Source: Actinomycetes bacterium (lineage in GTDB: Bacteria > Actinomycetota > Actinomycetes > Actinomycetales > Cellulomonadaceae). From it: 6,418 nt of DNA. Position 1 is the first letter of the stretch. Each line of letters opens with the position of its first letter. The notes below the pieces were generated by a model. The model ran no database searches and was not told the DNA's origin. It saw nothing but the letters and a program-made list of their open reading frames with translations. The DNA lies in the NCBI GenBank assembly GCA_023430425.1, contig JAEZAR010000113.1, forward strand, positions 1 through 6,418. Reading direction: 5' to 3'. Below are positions 5,719-6,418 of this stretch, piece after piece. The position numbers and the translations under genes are program-made.

Positions 5719-6418
5719 GCCGATCTCTCCTCCTGGCGGACCGGGGCCGCCTCGGGCCGCCCGGTCGTCGACGCGAGCGCGACCAGGCGCGCCGCCTTGA
5801 GCTCCGTCTCGGCCCACTCCCGGGCCGGGTCGCTGTCCGCCGTGATGCCCGCACCCGTGCCGAAGCGCAGCGTCCCGCCCTGCTCCGGGGTCCACCAGAA
5901 CGAGCGGATCGCCACGGCGAGCTCGGCGCGCCCGGCGTCGCCGTCCACCCAGCCGAACGCGCCGCAGTACGGCCCCCGCGGCACCGGCTCGAGGTCGGCG
6001 ATCGCCTGCAGCGCCGTGTGCTTGGGCGCACCGGACACCGACGCCGGCGGGAACGTCGCCGCGAGCAGGGCGCCCCACGTCGTGCCGGGCCGCATCGTGC
6101 CGGCAACGGTGCTGACCAGGTGCGCGAGACCGGGGTGCCGCTGCACCTCGAGCAGCGAGGTGACCTCGACGGTGGCAGGCAGGCAGACGCGCTGCAGGTC
6201 GTTGCGGACCATGTCCGTGATCATGACGTTCTCCGCGCGGTCCTTACCGGTCAGCCCGGCCGGCGTCGGCGCCGTGCCCTTGATCGGGCTGGACGCGACG
6301 CGCCCGGCCGCCACGGTGACGTAGCGCTCGGGCGAGGCGCTCACCACCCACGCGGGCGGGAGCGCGCCGCCGGCGGGGACGTGCAGGCCGCCGCCGAACG
6401 GGGCCGGGTGGACTGCGT
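5715..6418 (-). CDS. pabB: Aminodeoxychorismate synthase component I, C-terminal part, start beyond the window
   Basis: The last 233 residues of a chorismate-binding enzyme are visible, with an open frame to the right edge; the N-terminal part is missing. PabB converts chorismate to 4-amino-4-deoxychorismate with ammonia supplied by the glutaminase PabA. Conserved blocks in order are WVVSASPERY (window residues 23–32), SSPIKGTAP (42–50), ENVMITDMVRNDL (about 61–73), SVSGAPK (about 119–125), the CGAFGW block and TGAGITADSDP near the end. The PIKGT lysine (codon 6279–6281) matches the residue that attacks chorismate C2 in E. coli PabB. Anthranilate synthases have alanine there (PIAGT), so this favours the p-aminobenzoate branch. 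SVSGAPK carries serine where threonine is usual. It overlaps pabC by four bases. Whether a PabA domain is fused to the unseen N-terminus cannot be told. Confidence 0.93.
   Translation of the reverse strand, partial: AVHPAPFGGGLHVPAGGALPPAWVVSASPERYVTVAAGRVASSPIKGTAPTPAGLTGKDRAENVMITDMVRNDLQRVCLPATVEVTSLLEVQRHPGLAHLVSTVAGTMRPGTTWGALLAATFPPASVSGAPKHTALQAIADLEPVPRGPYCGAFGWVDGDAGRAELAVAIRSFWWTPEQGGTLRFGTGAGITADSDPAREWAETELKAARLVALASTTGRPEAAPVRQEERSA
5725..5734 (-). promoter_or_regulatory. Ribosome binding site of pabC
   Basis: AGGAGGAGAG on the minus strand, 6 bases before the pabC ATG and inside the end of pabB, is the strongest Shine-Dalgarno site in the window. pabC translation can therefore start independently even though it overlaps pabB. 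Confidence 0.8.

Noticed and set aside
4804..6324. Plus-strand open frame of 506 codons opposite pabC and pabB
   Set aside because: Both minus-strand genes carry full catalytic motif sets and overlap as an operon; the opposite frame is compositionally biased and lacks any domain.

Overview
The window is about three-quarters G+C and has an actinobacterial gene order. The block thrS – HIT-family Ap4A phosphorylase – phosphatidylinositol phosphate synthase – PIM acyltransferase matches the known Mycobacterium tuberculosis order Rv2614c to Rv2611c. An SsgA/SsgB-family gene, a family restricted to actinobacteria, also points there. Gene content and style fit the Micrococcales (Cellulomonas-like), but the genus is an inference. 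No mobile element, CRISPR array or phage gene is visible.

Layout. The left two-thirds (1–3946) is one minus-strand operon. It is read from thrS (3946) through a HIT-family nucleotide phosphorylase and pgsA into patA, which runs off the left edge. Each of the three junctions is a 4-base stop/start overlap (GTGA, ATGA, GTGA), so translation is probably coupled along the whole set. Upstream of thrS, also on the minus strand, is a tRNA-Val with anticodon CAC (4108–4179). The same 12-base sequence, carrying a TAGCAT -10-like hexamer, lies about 35 bases upstream of both the tRNA and thrS and probably marks a promoter for each.

The only plus-strand gene is a small SsgA/SsgB-family cell-division regulator (4304–4732), divergent from the tRNA. 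It is followed by five degenerate 11-base tandem repeats and two hairpins, in a 119-base gap that faces the convergent pab genes. The right end carries pabB (C-terminal part, running off the right edge) and pabC. They overlap by ATGA and make p-aminobenzoate for folate.

Function. The left operon joins threonyl-tRNA charging and Ap4A turnover to two steps of phosphatidylinositol and phosphatidylinositol-mannoside synthesis. The right pair turns chorismate into p-aminobenzoate: PabB makes aminodeoxychorismate using ammonia from a PabA subunit or domain not visible here, and PabC releases pyruvate. Most of the window is conserved housekeeping sequence. I did not find a convincing undescribed system. 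The points most worth checking are the shared 12-base promoter element, the 11-base repeat array, the overlap chain and the SsgA-like gene.
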